Shown: one piece after another, positions 63,858-64,000 of the stretch | Layout: each line of letters starts with the position of its first letter | How positions within the stretch are numbered: the stretch's first letter is position 1 | Assembly (NCBI RefSeq): GCF_030682035.1 | Contig: NZ_JAUXQZ010000025.1 | Span: 428,368-492,367 of the forward strand | DNA from: Brevundimonas sp. | GTDB lineage: Bacteria > Pseudomonadota > Alphaproteobacteria > Caulobacterales > Caulobacteraceae | Direction: 5' to 3' | DNA length: 64,000 nt | Notes under the pieces: generated by a model | Databases searched by the model: none | The model's input: the letters and a program-made list of their open reading frames with translations, nothing else | Told to the model about the DNA's origin: nothing | Position numbers and translations under genes: made by a program

Positions 63858-64000
63858 CTACTTCTTGATCCGCATCAGGCATTCCTGCGCCACCGAGGCC
63901 AGAAGCGTGCCGTCCTGGCTGAACATCTGGCCGCGCACCATGCCGCGACCCTGCGAGGCGCTGGGGCTGTCCTGGGCAAACAGGGTCCAGTCATTGAAGT
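63858..64000 (-). CDS. tesB: Acyl-CoA thioesterase II (TesB-like), C-terminal part
   Basis: The reverse strand reads FNDWTLFAQDSPSASQGRGM then VRGQMFSQDGTLLASVAQEC and LMRIKK before TAG at 63858. DSPSAS and GxLxASVAQE are the characteristic end of the TesB hot-dog thioesterase. Only 47 residues are in the window. Bases 63865-63894 are repeated at 62890. Confidence 0.88.
   Translation of the reverse strand, partial: FNDWTLFAQDSPSASQGRGMVRGQMFSQDGTLLASVAQECLMRIKK
63865..63894. repeat. 30-bp direct repeat, right copy
   Basis: TTGATCCGCATC-A-GGCATTCCTGCGCCACC within the thioesterase end; the left copy at 62890-62919 differs at one base. The two flank the rimM-derived scar plus the ORF6N gene. 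Confidence 0.85.

Overview
The window is a high-GC, densely coding chromosomal segment of an alphaproteobacterium of the Caulobacteraceae, most likely Brevundimonas or a close relative. The evidence is gene content and order: a DivL-type cell-cycle kinase with Tyr in place of the phospho-acceptor His, groESL with a degenerate CIRCE, the rsmI-yraN-SirB1-gshB cluster, sdhCDAB with an adjacent 2Fe-2S ferredoxin, and ffh-rpsP-rimM. No rRNA, tRNA, CRISPR array or complete insertion sequence was seen. Most of the window is core genome; the accessory material is small scars, remnants and many structured intergenic repeats.

Layout. 1-2.6 kb: gshB (partial), SirB1-like, yraN and rsmI on the minus strand. 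3.1-5.4 kb: a membrane GT2 glycan synthase coupled to a beta-barrel protein. 5.4-10.1 kb: hemW, rdgB, an unannotated 38-aa hydrophobic peptide behind a perfect palindrome, a DUF2975/HTH pair, a Smr protein and an adenosine kinase-like PfkB enzyme. 10.3-16.5 kb: hypothetical proteins, pgi, two small secreted Cys-containing proteins, a Pro-rich TPR lipoprotein and a DUF2141 protein. 16.6-18.8 kb: groESL. 19-25 kb: a 50-aa basic protein, a GreA/B-family factor, a flavoprotein and two divergent sensor kinases. 25-32 kb: serine hydrolase, rarD-like, asd, zapE, YbjN, mdh, EcsC. 32-37.5 kb: a hypothetical membrane protein, a VOC protein, katG with an OxyR-like site, and oxyR. 37.6-46 kb: M16 peptidase, membrane-anchored protease, DUF350, rlmN, zincin, divL. 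46-50 kb: HAD phosphatase and a sulfide/persulfide module (MBL hydrolase, ArsR sensor, truncated rhodanese, TauE/SafE), then PilZ and a glycerate-kinase-like gene. 50-54 kb: ferredoxin and sdhCDAB. 54-59.3 kb: HIT, murI, M3 peptidase and a decayed hicAB module with a DUF6980 gene. 59.4-64 kb: ffh-rpsP-rimM, a Nudix gene, a chimeric scar, an ORF6N gene and a partial acyl-CoA thioesterase.

The strongest unexplained signal is a 30-nt two-stem hairpin found six times (five loci), always in the sense orientation of the next gene and, at four loci, directly upstream of the ribosome-binding site (gshB, the 50-aa gene, asd, mdh; the fifth is 133 nt upstream of the DUF2975 gene). Both stems show compensatory changes between copies while the internal-loop bases stay similar, as expected of a structured RNA. 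Further intergenic structure includes two 198-bp elements with long terminal inverted repeats, a 220-bp element with perfect 40-bp arms enclosing further hairpins, and a hairpin with a possible leader ORF in front of ffh. Genome-decay signals include a truncated hicA, a truncated rhodanese gene, a frameshifted duplicate of a serine-hydrolase 5' end, and a scar stitched from thioesterase and rimM pieces at short microhomologies.
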